This document shows, piece after piece, positions 35,816-44,400 of a DNA stretch of 64,000 nucleotides (position 1 is its first letter; each line of letters begins with the position of its first letter). The notes under the pieces were generated by a model. That model was not told where the DNA came from. It saw only the letters and a program-made list of their open reading frames with translations, and ran no database searches. The stretch lies in the NCBI GenBank assembly GCA_002345925.1, contig DDWM01000060.1, positions 1 to 64,000 of the forward strand, written 5' to 3'. Source of the DNA: Actinobacteria bacterium UBA2286 (GTDB lineage Bacteria; Actinomycetota; Coriobacteriia; Anaerosomatales; Anaerosomataceae). Both the position numbers and the translations under genes were made by a program.

Positions 35816-37801
35816 TTAGCTCACCTCTCGCAGACTGGAGGCCGTTGCGGCCTGATCGAACTCAATGTCGAACACCCGAGGATTCCGAACGGAGAGCACC
35901 TTCGCCACCCGATCGCTGTACTCGACCTCAGTCATGAGCATGATTAGCTGATGTGCAGGTTCACCCTCAGCTCTCGCCGTTGCCCGAGAGAGCACCTCCC
36001 CCATCTGCTCCTGCACGTCCGCGCTGAGCCGCCCCATGGGTGTGTCGATCACCATTGGTAGTTCATAGCCTGAGACTTCGCTCAAAGCTATCGAGAAGGC
36101 CAGAGCCAGACACTCCCTCTCCCCAGCGGAGAGTACCGGGAGTAGTTCAAAGCCGCGGTTGTTCTTCACGGACACGCGATACGCTTCATCAATGGTCACG
36201 GCGCCAATACTCTCGCGCTTCCAAATCATGGCCAGAAAATGCTTCTCGAGAGTCGATGCGACCCGACTTCGGACTTCGTTTGTGAGGTGACCGTACAGTG
36301 AAACGGCCTCACGCAGGCAGTGCTTTGCAAACCGCGCCTCGAGCATGAGCTTCTCAGCACGCTCGTCTTTGGCGGCCAGTAGTTCCATCTGACGCTCCGC
36401 ATCTTTGATGCGCCTTCTGAAGTCCTCGCACTGAAGCTCCAGTCTCGCCACATCACGCTGCTCGAGCGCGCGAGCTTGCTTTGCCTTCTCCAGCTGCGAC
36501 TGAATGAGCGCAACATTCGCGTCTTCGTGTTTGGCAAGTCTCGCGTTCAGGTATTCGATCTCTTCGTATACAGTCTGGTATCGGTGCTCCCAGTCGCCAA
36601 TGCGCTTCATTATGGCGTCGGCTGTATCTCCGCCGGCCCTGAGTGTGCCGAGAAGATCCCTCGTATCAGTCTCGACTGTCAGCAACTCCTCGCCGATAAT
36701 CCCGACCCTTGTGTACTCATCCAAGAGTCCCTCGATTGCGGCGCGCCCCTCACTGCCCTTGCCGAGCGCGGATCCACAGACGCACGATTCTTGATCCAGA
36801 AGGCGGCGCAGAATCTCAGGGTCGACAGGCGGCGGCAATCTGCGTTCGGTTCGCGCATCATCAACCGCCGTTGCCAGCCCACTTAGCGCCTCCCCGGCGA
36901 AAGCGGCCGGCGATATTGAACACGACCATTCGTAGAGGCTCTTCCAAGCTGCCTGGAGCTCGGAGTTAATATTGGCGAGTTCGGATTCCTTTGACTTCCT
37001 CTTCTGTATCTCGCCGTGAACCTCTCTTATGTCACCGAACTTTGCCTCAAATCTGCGGACAGCATCGTCATGCTCCTGCAACGCGCTTTCTTTCTCAGAA
37101 AGGGAGGCCTCGGCGCCCGCCAACGCTTCGCGAGCGACATCAAGCTGCTGGCTCAGCACCCCCATCTCCACTCCTCCACTTTCTTTCGCAGCTCTCGAGT
37201 AGAGCTCCGACGACACCGTCTCGAGATGCTTTACGAGCCTCCCTAGCAGGTCGATCTGCGCGATCTGCAGAACCGCATTCTCGATCTGCTTGGCCTCAGC
37301 GTCCTTGAAGAACTCGTCGAGCCGCTCACCGTCAAACAGGAAGTACGGCTCAAGGCGCGAAGGGACCCAGCGCTCGATCCAGTGCTGGGGGTTGCCTACT
37401 GTCCGCATGCCTTTCGACACGTCCTCTAACACAGAGACGGACAGTTCCGGCTTGCCGAGGCTCTTGGCCCATTTTCCCGACTTGGTGAACTCACCACGGC
37501 GACAGATCCGAGCTTCAACTCCGTCGGCGAACCGAAGGTCGACCGTCACTTCACAGATGACCAGGTCACCTTCACTCGCGTCATCGAGCGCTCCCTGGTT
37601 GACCAATGGAGAGCTCTCCATCTGCTTGCTGTAGTACTCCTCTTGACCGTAGAGGCACCAGATCAATGCGTTCAGCAGGTTGGTCTTGCCAGTGCCGTTC
37701 TTGCCGACAAGAATCACCATGTCCGAACGTTCGTCAGAAAGATCAAGTTCGATCGAGCGGTATTGCCGAAACCCCGATATCTTGAGTCTTTCGATTCGCA
37801 C
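35816..37801 (-). CDS. DndD-like SMC/RecF-type ATPase
   Basis: A 661-aa ATPase of the SMC/Rad50/DndD class. The Walker A motif GKNGTGKTN lies near residue 33. Two long coiled-coil arms (about 180-280 and 400-500) flank a hook-like Cys pair, SCVCGS, near residue 343. The signature LSAGERE and Walker B PMVIDTPMG lie near 570-605. DndD proteins act with DNA phosphorothioation or its restriction arm, but no dndA, dndB, dndC or dndE gene is present here. Starts at a GTG that overlaps the previous stop by one base. Confidence 0.85.
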   Translation of the reverse strand: MRIERLKISGFRQYRSIELDLSDERSDMVILVGKNGTGKTNLLNALIWCLYGQEEYYSKQMESSPLVNQGALDDASEGDLVICEVTVDLRFADGVEARICRRGEFTKSGKWAKSLGKPELSVSVLEDVSKGMRTVGNPQHWIERWVPSRLEPYFLFDGERLDEFFKDAEAKQIENAVLQIAQIDLLGRLVKHLETVSSELYSRAAKESGGVEMGVLSQQLDVAREALAGAEASLSEKESALQEHDDAVRRFEAKFGDIREVHGEIQKRKSKESELANINSELQAAWKSLYEWSCSISPAAFAGEALSGLATAVDDARTERRLPPPVDPEILRRLLDQESCVCGSALGKGSEGRAAIEGLLDEYTRVGIIGEELLTVETDTRDLLGTLRAGGDTADAIMKRIGDWEHRYQTVYEEIEYLNARLAKHEDANVALIQSQLEKAKQARALEQRDVARLELQCEDFRRRIKDAERQMELLAAKDERAEKLMLEARFAKHCLREAVSLYGHLTNEVRSRVASTLEKHFLAMIWKRESIGAVTIDEAYRVSVKNNRGFELLPVLSAGERECLALAFSIALSEVSGYELPMVIDTPMGRLSADVQEQMGEVLSRATARAEGEPAHQLIMLMTEVEYSDRVAKVLSVRNPRVFDIEFDQAATASSLREVS

Positions 37802-38004
37802 TACTCGTCCACCTCGCTACCGGTAGGCTGCCAGGCGGCTGCACAAGACGATAGAATCTTATGGTAGAAACTCTTGTACTCGACATTGCTGCCTTTGTCC
37901 GCATTGCTTAATTCATGCGTGAAGAGGGTTGAGAGGCACCTCTTAACGGCAGTGTCGCCATCCATTGAGGCAATTCGTCGTGCAATCTGCGCGTCTCCGC
38001 TCAT
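37801..38004 (-). CDS. 67-aa protein between helicase and DndD-like ATPase
   Basis: A small, mainly helical protein of unknown family (MSGDAQIARRIASMDGD at the start, acidic end GSEVDE). The start at 38004 has an excellent AGGAGG six bases upstream. It lies 14 bases after the helicase and overlaps the DndD-like gene, so it is translated as part of the operon. It may be an adaptor or an antitoxin-like inhibitor of the ATPase. Confidence 0.6.
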   Translation of the reverse strand: MSGDAQIARRIASMDGDTAVKRCLSTLFTHELSNADKGSNVEYKSFYHKILSSCAAAWQPTGSEVDE

Positions 38005-38018
38005 GAAACTCCTCCTCG

Positions 38019-40136
38019 TTAGGACAACCTGTCGAGTAGCTGCAGAACCCACGTGCTAACGTACAAGGCGTTAAGCGCGTTCGCGCCAAACTCGTCTATT
38101 CGACGCAGTTCCTTCGCGAGCACATCATGCTCAATCTTGCGAATTGCGGGATCAACTATCTGATCGGGATCCGGAGTCACAATTACGTCGTAGATGACTG
38201 CTTCGTGCTTGCCTGGCGCGCGGCGAAGCAACCGCCCCCTCCTCTGCACATACTCCCGCGGGTTGGACGAACTGGCGAGGATGATCCCTAGGCTCGCAGA
38301 GGGTACGTCGACACCCTCATCAAGGCACTTGATCGCCACAAGCGCCTGGTACTTCCCCTCGTCCAAGCCGCTCAGAATGCTCTCGCGTTCGCTGAGCCCG
38401 CCGTAGTCCACTAGAGGCATCGTACCTTCATCGCCGGTGAATCGGTGGTAGGCAATCCCTCTGCTGTGCAGCATCGCGGTAACGTCGCCCATTTGATCTT
38501 TGCTATGACAGTATATGAGCCCATTCTTCAGATCGCCGATTTCATCCAATATTCGACCGACCGCAAAGACCTTCTGACTCGCCGTCTTAATGATTGCAGC
38601 TCTCTTGAAGAGCAGCATTGCGAGCCGATCCTGGCTCTCATGATCATCCTTGTTCAAGTAGTAGACGAGCTTCTCTGTGAGCTTCATATACTGTTCAAGC
38701 TCTTCGCCGTCCAAGTGGACTTCTCGCGGCAAGTAGCGATAAGGACACAGTGCGCTCAGCCCTGTGTCCGGGTCATGCCACTCCAAAGCTTCCTTGATAC
38801 CGAAGGTGTAGACGACGTCCCCGAAGAAGTCGGTGAGACAGCCTGTCCCCTCGTCGTCGAACCACCGGCTAGGCGTGGCGCTCAGCCCTAGTCGATGCGT
38901 ATATGCGTCAAGAAGAGCCTTTCTGGTCTCAGGCGCACCCAGCCCGTGAACCTCGTCACCCACGAAGACTAGGCGGTCGAACACGGTTCCGGCCCTTTCG
39001 ATCTGAGCTGAGAATGCGCTCGATCCCGCTGTATCTTGAACTGCTACGATTGTAACTTCGCTTCGCCTGCCCAACTTCACATCAGCCATAGCGTTGGCGA
39101 CCTGGACCTTCCAGGGCGTTCCACCATGGGCCAGAATGGGCTGCAGCCACGCCAGCTCTGATATCCACTGGGTCGCAATGTGCTGATATGGCGCAGTTAC
39201 TACGGTGAGCTGTCGCCCTTCCAGTTTGCCCAGCCTCACAAGACACTCAGCGGCGGTCTTAGTTTTACCCGTCCCGGTGGCCATCTCAAAAATGCCGCGG
39301 CAGCCCGCGGCAAACCACTTGTCTACCGCAGTCGTCTGGTAATCGCGCAGTCGCACGCTCTGCCCGGCGCGGCGACGGCGACGCGCCTTCTCATACTGCT
39401 CTAGATCAAGGTCCTCAATGTCAGTTGGCGCATACGACACCAGCTGCCTGGCCACTGCGGCTGGGAGCGGTACCACGTCCATGCGATCCGTCGACTCGCC
39501 CCAGTATCTATCGAAGGTGCGTCGATCGAAAGCAACAAGTTCCGCGTCGGACGCATCCCAGCTCTTGAACACCTTGAATTCCTCGATGTTCTCCAGCCAA
39601 GCGGCAGCTGTCTCGTTGATGGAGCCAGAGAAGCTGACGGTGTCGCCCGCTGCATCAGAGAGCAGACCCACCTTCTGGTGGAACAATCCTTCTCGCGCAG
39701 TGTCCATATCCCGTGGAATTGCCAGCCGAATCTCAAGGCGACCTTCGGCCAGAAGCCACCCCATGGCACGAACATGATCCCTCGCAATCTCGTCGGCGAG
39801 GTCATCGGTGCTTAGTGCCGACATGGCCGCTCTCTCCGCGAGCGCGACACGATCACCGAGGTCCTGAAGAGACGAGAGCAACTCGAGATCGGCGTGGGGG
39901 AACTGAGGGCAAGAGACAATGCGCATGACTCCGCCGTTGCCGATCAGACCGGCGATTCCTCGCGCCGCCACGGCCAGCGCTGCCGATGAGAAGAAGCCAG
40001 CCAACCGGTCGTAGCTGTTAGCAACACCAAGCGCGGGAACGTAGAAATCCGCCAGCACGTCGCTGTCAGCGGAGCCCGTGTCATAGGCACGCTCCAAGTG
40101 CAGATCCCGAAGCCCCAAGTCTCCTCCTGATTGCAT
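38019..40136 (-). CDS. PLD-type nuclease/DEAD-box helicase, Dnd restriction-like
   Basis: A 705-aa superfamily 2 helicase with an N-terminal phospholipase D-like region (about 30-220, NSYDRLAGFFSSAALAVA and the segment FHQKVGLLSD that supplies the HxK core). The helicase part has Walker A MATGTGKTKTA near residue 288, motif II GDEVHG, and a C-terminal helicase domain with CLDEGVDVPSA and YVQRRGRLLRR. This order is that of DNA phosphorothioation restriction enzymes and related defence helicases. A TTG at 40118 preceded by AGGAGGAG is an alternative start. It heads the operon of helicase, 67-aa protein, DndD-like, Dnd4-like and sigma. Confidence 0.82.
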   Translation of the reverse strand: MQSGGDLGLRDLHLERAYDTGSADSDVLADFYVPALGVANSYDRLAGFFSSAALAVAARGIAGLIGNGGVMRIVSCPQFPHADLELLSSLQDLGDRVALAERAAMSALSTDDLADEIARDHVRAMGWLLAEGRLEIRLAIPRDMDTAREGLFHQKVGLLSDAAGDTVSFSGSINETAAAWLENIEEFKVFKSWDASDAELVAFDRRTFDRYWGESTDRMDVVPLPAAVARQLVSYAPTDIEDLDLEQYEKARRRRRAGQSVRLRDYQTTAVDKWFAAGCRGIFEMATGTGKTKTAAECLVRLGKLEGRQLTVVTAPYQHIATQWISELAWLQPILAHGGTPWKVQVANAMADVKLGRRSEVTIVAVQDTAGSSAFSAQIERAGTVFDRLVFVGDEVHGLGAPETRKALLDAYTHRLGLSATPSRWFDDEGTGCLTDFFGDVVYTFGIKEALEWHDPDTGLSALCPYRYLPREVHLDGEELEQYMKLTEKLVYYLNKDDHESQDRLAMLLFKRAAIIKTASQKVFAVGRILDEIGDLKNGLIYCHSKDQMGDVTAMLHSRGIAYHRFTGDEGTMPLVDYGGLSERESILSGLDEGKYQALVAIKCLDEGVDVPSASLGIILASSSNPREYVQRRGRLLRRAPGKHEAVIYDVIVTPDPDQIVDPAIRKIEHDVLAKELRRIDEFGANALNALYVSTWVLQLLDRLS

Positions 40137-40595
40137 TGAGGTTGGCGCACGCTTGCGTCCGAGATCATCTTGGACGCGGACATGCCTTGCCGACCGCCAG
40201 TATCTACTCTGATAGCCATGCTAGACGATGGCACTGACATCCGTAACCGGACCCATTGATTCCGTCTCCCTGCGCGCCATATGCAAGTCGCGTGTAGCCT
40301 TTCCACGGCACAGGGGCTACGCATCCGCCAAGGCGCAGGCTAAAGAGGGCCGGAAAGCGCAAATGGCTACGTGTTCGCGCCAAGTTCGAGTGCGAATAGG
40401 TATGTGGTCTGGCGAGGAAACATCGGGCTTCTCGACCTTCGGGCTAAAGACCCGAAAACCATCATTTCGCTGATGGCGTCATGCGGTTCGGGCAAGGCGG
40501 AAGACCAACAATGACCCACGAAGTATGCCGCTTCGTCACAACGATCGCCGGCATCAAAACACGCCCTTCCTCTACTGACAGCCCGACTCATAGGC
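40137..40595. other. 459-bp spacer between the two defence operons
   Basis: No gene is supported here. It should hold the promoter of the helicase operon and the end of the HAD-protein transcript. It contains one copy of the 27-bp GTAGCC hairpin (40294-40320) and a weaker hairpin TTCGGG-N7-CCCGAA near 40437-40456 without a U-tract. Confidence 0.6.
40294..40320. repeat. GTAGCC-N15-GGCTAC hairpin, copy A
   Basis: Six-base arms around a 15-base loop that begins TTTC and ends CAGG; two further bases on each side extend pairing in RNA. Same spacing and arm sequence as copies at 48182-48208 and 53178-53204. It lies about 160 bases upstream of the PLD-helicase operon. Confidence 0.6.
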
Positions 40596-41972
40596 TCACT
40601 TACTGGCAGGTAGTCCGCATGCGATACTCCATACTTGATCCCAGCCAGAGACTCTGATCACATTTCGCGGAAGCGTCTGTTCGCAGTTGTATGGCTGCTC
40701 GACAAGCAGCACAATATCGCAAAGTTGGGCGAGCCGAGCTGCGTTGCGCGGATCATCCTCAATGAAGATATGGAATCGCCCGTTCCTGGCCTCCGCGAAG
40801 CGATTCCTTTGCCTCACGCGAAGCGGCCATCGTGTGCGTCGACCCTTTTCCACCGTGAGTGGGAATCGATCCATGCCGTGGGCCTTGAGCCAACGTCTAG
40901 TCAGGGCGCTGATGCGGTCGAGTTTGCACGCCGCAACGAAGCGACCTACTCCTGCGCTGTCGGCAATTACTGCGGTCGCCCATGCTGCGTTGATGGCCTT
41001 GCGTTCTAATCTATGCATCCCCGTCGTCTTGGGCCAATCGCGATTCGTGAATAGTCGTACCTCATAGCCGAGTTCGTCCTGAAGTTTGCGCAGCACGCTT
41101 GCGGCGCGATCCATTGGAGCTACATCTGTCCAGTAGTCGGGCGAGTTGAATACCGCGTGCTCATCGGCCTGCGTGACGGTGTTGTTCTCGCCGAGATGAA
41201 CAGGAATCACGTCAATATGCTCGGGTTCGACAACCTTGCCCTTTAGTTCGAGCAGCTTCATGCAGAACTGCTCGCGATGGAGATTCACTACGCCGTCAAG
41301 GTCAACGCCAATTACTTTCGCAGCGAGATAGGTCCCCTCGCGATCCTGCGCCTGCGCTAAATATGCGAGAAGATGGACTGTTGCGAAGGCGGCCCCAGCA
41401 GACAGACCGATAAGGAGGCTGGATTCTGGATCTGAGCGATAGAGGACGCTGATACCGAGCGCAAGATAAGAGCCGTTGATCAACGCAAAAGAGAGCGCCA
41501 CTGGATAGAAGAATCGGACCTCATGATATGGTGGGACATGTCGGTTCTTGGGCAGTACTCGCACAGCCTCGCCCACGAGGGGATCTCCCTCTAGCCTGTC
41601 CATGAAGTATCGACGAATGGCGTTGATGGTCCGTGCATACAGCATGACATCCAACCGCAGATTCACGATGTAGACGAAGACAAACAAGCCGACAAAAGCA
41701 ACAACTAGCAGGACGGCCGCCACCAGCGAAGGTGCGAGAAGCGGCGCCCGCACCTCGAGCGCTTGGGCGAGGCTCGCTACGGTGATGGGAACCGCCATGA
41801 TCACAAGGTAGTGTTTAAAGAACGCCGAAATCGAAGTAATCGTTTGGAAATGCGCTTCGGCTACGTGTTCGTACTCATCCAACAGATAGTTGGCTGAGTT
41901 ATCGTTTACTGAATCAACTGCGACCGGCAAGCCATCTGCCGGCAGCGGAGACCCCCCGTCTTGCTTGTTCAC
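40596..41972 (-). CDS. membrane-anchored HAD-superfamily phosphatase
   Basis: A 458-aa fusion. The N-terminal 230 residues contain about four membrane segments (near 48-68, 80-105, 155-178, 185-210). The C-terminal half is a HAD domain related to 5'-nucleotidases: motif I VIGVDLDGVV with the two nucleophile-region Asp near residue 247, a motif II-like FTNRDWP near 332, and motif IV FIEDDPRNAARL near 412. The GTG start has AAGGAGGG five bases upstream. It is the last gene of the ParB/SNF2/radical-SAM operon, 29 bases after the radical SAM gene. The fusion suggests hydrolysis of a nucleotide or other phosphate compound at the membrane. Confidence 0.75.
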   Translation of the reverse strand: MNKQDGGSPLPADGLPVAVDSVNDNSANYLLDEYEHVAEAHFQTITSISAFFKHYLVIMAVPITVASLAQALEVRAPLLAPSLVAAVLLVVAFVGLFVFVYIVNLRLDVMLYARTINAIRRYFMDRLEGDPLVGEAVRVLPKNRHVPPYHEVRFFYPVALSFALINGSYLALGISVLYRSDPESSLLIGLSAGAAFATVHLLAYLAQAQDREGTYLAAKVIGVDLDGVVNLHREQFCMKLLELKGKVVEPEHIDVIPVHLGENNTVTQADEHAVFNSPDYWTDVAPMDRAASVLRKLQDELGYEVRLFTNRDWPKTTGMHRLERKAINAAWATAVIADSAGVGRFVAACKLDRISALTRRWLKAHGMDRFPLTVEKGRRTRWPLRVRQRNRFAEARNGRFHIFIEDDPRNAARLAQLCDIVLLVEQPYNCEQTLPRNVIRVSGWDQVWSIACGLPASK

Positions 41973-42001
41973 TAGCCCTCCTTGAGGAAGTGTGTACTGG
42001 C

Positions 42002-43333
42002 CTAGTAGTGCGCCAGCAGGGCCTCCACCGCCGCATCCGTCGACCCCAGAATCGGATTCTTTGCGTGGAGGGATCTAGACTGGAACTCCTCCAACTGAGA
42101 AGGCGATAACGCCGAGTACTGCGTGCTCCAGTACGCGGCATCGGTCAGCTCATGCTGAGTCCTGTTGAGAATGTATTCCTCGGGCATGCTGATAAGACGA
42201 ACGAAACTCTCTGCGTCTGGCCCAAAAGCCCGCATGAAGAAGTCCCTCTTCACCCCCACGACACCCCTAGTGGCATTTAGGATGCACTGCACCCCACGAA
42301 TGTATCGCCAAGTCCAGTGCTGGCCGACATGCTGCCTGTCGATCCTGCTCACGGGGCTAAACCTCATCGGAAAGGAGTATATGTGCGTTCCCAATTCCTC
42401 GTTCAGTTCGACGTTGAGCCTCAGCCGTTCGTAGAAATCCATGGGCGTATCTTCACAATTGAAGAGCACATAGTTCGACAATCTGCGCAGACCGTACTTC
42501 GCTGCCCACCTCACGGAACGCTCGTACTCTTCGCGAAGCGCAATGTCGTCAAAGGCAATTCTGAGTGGCCAGATGGCCGTTTCTGACAGACGCTTTACCT
42601 TATGCTCAGTCAGCAGGCGGGCATCAAGCCCTTGGTTGAAGTCAACATGACGGAGCCGACCTCCCTGACGAGCACCAGCGCCAAACCCTGCGGCGACAAT
42701 CTCGTCAACAATGTCATCAAACCTAGGTGATGCGACGGTGTTGTTATCCATGAGGACAAGGTGTTGTCTCTCGCCATGAGCGCTTCTGATCGCATCGACC
42801 TGGTCCACTACGGAACGGAAGCTCTCAAATCGAGGTTCCACAGTCGTGACAGCGCAGAACGCGCATTTGTTGACGCAGCCGCGGGTCGCGTGCACGAAAT
42901 AGGAGTCTCCCACGGGATACTCGTACTCGATGTCCTCAAGAATCGAGTAGTCCGGCACCATTGCCTCGATTGCCTCATCTCCCGGCAGCCCTAGCTTGTC
43001 GCGCTCATCCAAAAGGCCTGTGACAACAATGGCTCCTGTGGCAGCGTGCAGCTCTTGCGGCATAAGCGTAGCCAGAATGCCACCCACATAGACCGGTGGG
43101 CCCCCCAAGGAGCGCGAGTAGTACTTGATTGTCTCGACGGTTCGCTTCCACTCCCATGTGAACAGTGTCGTCACATAGATGGCATCCCACCTGCGCTGCC
43201 GAAGAGCAGGAGACTTCCCCTTCACGAACGTGACGTCAATATCATGCTCACGGAAGTAGGTCGCCAACTTCATAAGGCCTAGCGGTGGAAACTTGTTCTT
43301 GTATTCTGGCTCAACAAGCAGGACGGACTGCAC
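42002..43333 (-). CDS. radical SAM protein with B12-binding-like N-terminus
   Basis: A 443-aa enzyme. The GTG at 43333, behind GGAG, is preferred to the upstream frame from 43399, which would overlap the ParB-like gene. The N-terminal 125 residues (VQSVLLVEPEYKNKFPPLGL) fit the cobalamin-binding domain layout of B12-dependent radical SAM enzymes. The [4Fe-4S] motif is RGCVNKCAFC near residue 155, followed by a TIM-barrel with VLMDNNT and VDFNQGLDARLLTEHK. The family contains methylthio- and methyl-transferases acting on nucleic acids and peptides. Its place between a ParB-like protein and a membrane HAD phosphatase suggests a modified nucleotide or DNA product; this is inference. Confidence 0.8.
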   Translation of the reverse strand: MQSVLLVEPEYKNKFPPLGLMKLATYFREHDIDVTFVKGKSPALRQRRWDAIYVTTLFTWEWKRTVETIKYYSRSLGGPPVYVGGILATLMPQELHAATGAIVVTGLLDERDKLGLPGDEAIEAMVPDYSILEDIEYEYPVGDSYFVHATRGCVNKCAFCAVTTVEPRFESFRSVVDQVDAIRSAHGERQHLVLMDNNTVASPRFDDIVDEIVAAGFGAGARQGGRLRHVDFNQGLDARLLTEHKVKRLSETAIWPLRIAFDDIALREEYERSVRWAAKYGLRRLSNYVLFNCEDTPMDFYERLRLNVELNEELGTHIYSFPMRFSPVSRIDRQHVGQHWTWRYIRGVQCILNATRGVVGVKRDFFMRAFGPDAESFVRLISMPEEYILNRTQHELTDAAYWSTQYSALSPSQLEEFQSRSLHAKNPILGSTDAAVEALLAHY

Positions 43334-43350
43334 TACGCACGCTCCAATTG

Positions 43351-44400
43351 CTATTCGACTCCGACGGAACGACAGAATCGCTCCAGTTCTTTGTGGCAAC
43401 GCTTGAGCTGCTCATAGCAGGCCTTTGCGCGGGGTCCATCAGTCGTAAGGTTGGTCTTGATCTCCTCGACTGGCGCGTCTCGGAGCAAGTCTCTGAAGAC
43501 CTTCACGCCAATATAGAATGGGTCCATCTGCTCTGGCTTGTGTTCGTGAAGTACTAGTTCGGCTTCCTCGTAGGCAACTTCGGGATCACTGTCCACCAGT
43601 TCATAGAAGGTCTTCTGAGCACGCTTGTTCTTGAGGATCTTTGGAAGCTCACTCCGCACACATTCGGCCTTTGGGAACACGTCCCACAAGACCCAGTCGC
43701 TGAACTCCTCCATGAACCTTGGCGTTTCCTTTGCTCGCTGAGCGAGTTCCTTATGGCGGTAGAACGCCTCGAAGTAGCTGTACTTCCGAAGCGCGTCCTG
43801 GGTCTCGAACTCATCGGCACCCTTGGTAGCCTTCGGAAGAAATGAATCCCGCATCGTCTCGTATGCCTTAAGCATCGCCTCGACCGTGTTGGCCTGATGT
43901 CCGAGCTGTCTGGCGACCTCCTGCGGTGTGTATTCGAGTTCACGGACCATACGGTGGATGTAAGCGGCCTTCTCGTACGCACTCCACTCGTTCTTGCCCT
44001 TGATGTGAAACGTCCCAAGGATGAAGAATAGATCGGCCGGCTTGATATCCGAAGACAGAACCTTCGCAGGGATATGCGTCCAGCGCGGATCACCCGGATG
44101 CTTGCTCGCCAGCCTCCTGTAAACCGCTAAGCGAGTATTGCCCTCAACCACCTCATCACCAATGACGAGAATCTCTTCAATTAGTCCTTCGTTCTCCTCG
44201 ACGTCCTTGACGAGATCCTTCGTGGTATCCAATGCCAGGAGCTTGTGCTCGATCGTCTCCTGCGTAACGTCACCGTCATGCGAACTGATGATGTAGTTGA
44301 TCCTTGGATTGTCGGCGTAAAAGCGCAGCTCGTAGATACTGAGCCGCTTGAGTTCGAACGGTATCTGACGCCCTCGTACGCTGATGGTATGGTCGCTCAC
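43351..44400 (-). CDS. ParB-like protein, second copy
   Basis: A 349-aa protein with an N-terminal ParB/sulfiredoxin-like domain: FYADNPRINYI near residue 27, VVEGNTRLAVYRRLASKHPG near residue 105 and IPAKVL after it. A helical middle follows (WSAYEKAAYIHRMVRELEYT, then an HTH-like EVARQLGHQANTVEAML). It shares this order with the product of the gene at 46223-47248, so the two are paralogues. The start is a GTG that overlaps the SNF2 gene's stop. The canonical ParB CTP motif GERR is replaced by EGNTRL. Confidence 0.78.
   Translation of the reverse strand: MSDHTISVRGRQIPFELKRLSIYELRFYADNPRINYIISSHDGDVTQETIEHKLLALDTTKDLVKDVEENEGLIEEILVIGDEVVEGNTRLAVYRRLASKHPGDPRWTHIPAKVLSSDIKPADLFFILGTFHIKGKNEWSAYEKAAYIHRMVRELEYTPQEVARQLGHQANTVEAMLKAYETMRDSFLPKATKGADEFETQDALRKYSYFEAFYRHKELAQRAKETPRFMEEFSDWVLWDVFPKAECVRSELPKILKNKRAQKTFYELVDSDPEVAYEEAELVLHEHKPEQMDPFYIGVKVFRDLLRDAPVEEIKTNLTTDGPRAKACYEQLKRCHKELERFCRSVGVE

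Noticed and set aside
34173..40136. A complete Dnd phosphorothioation system
   Set aside because: No cysteine desulfurase (dndA), dndB, dndC or dndE gene lies in the window; only DndD-like and restriction-like parts are seen.
40437..40456. Terminator after the HAD-phosphatase gene
   Set aside because: The hairpin TTCGGG-N7-CCCGAA has no U-tract on the minus strand and lies more than 130 bases beyond the stop codon.
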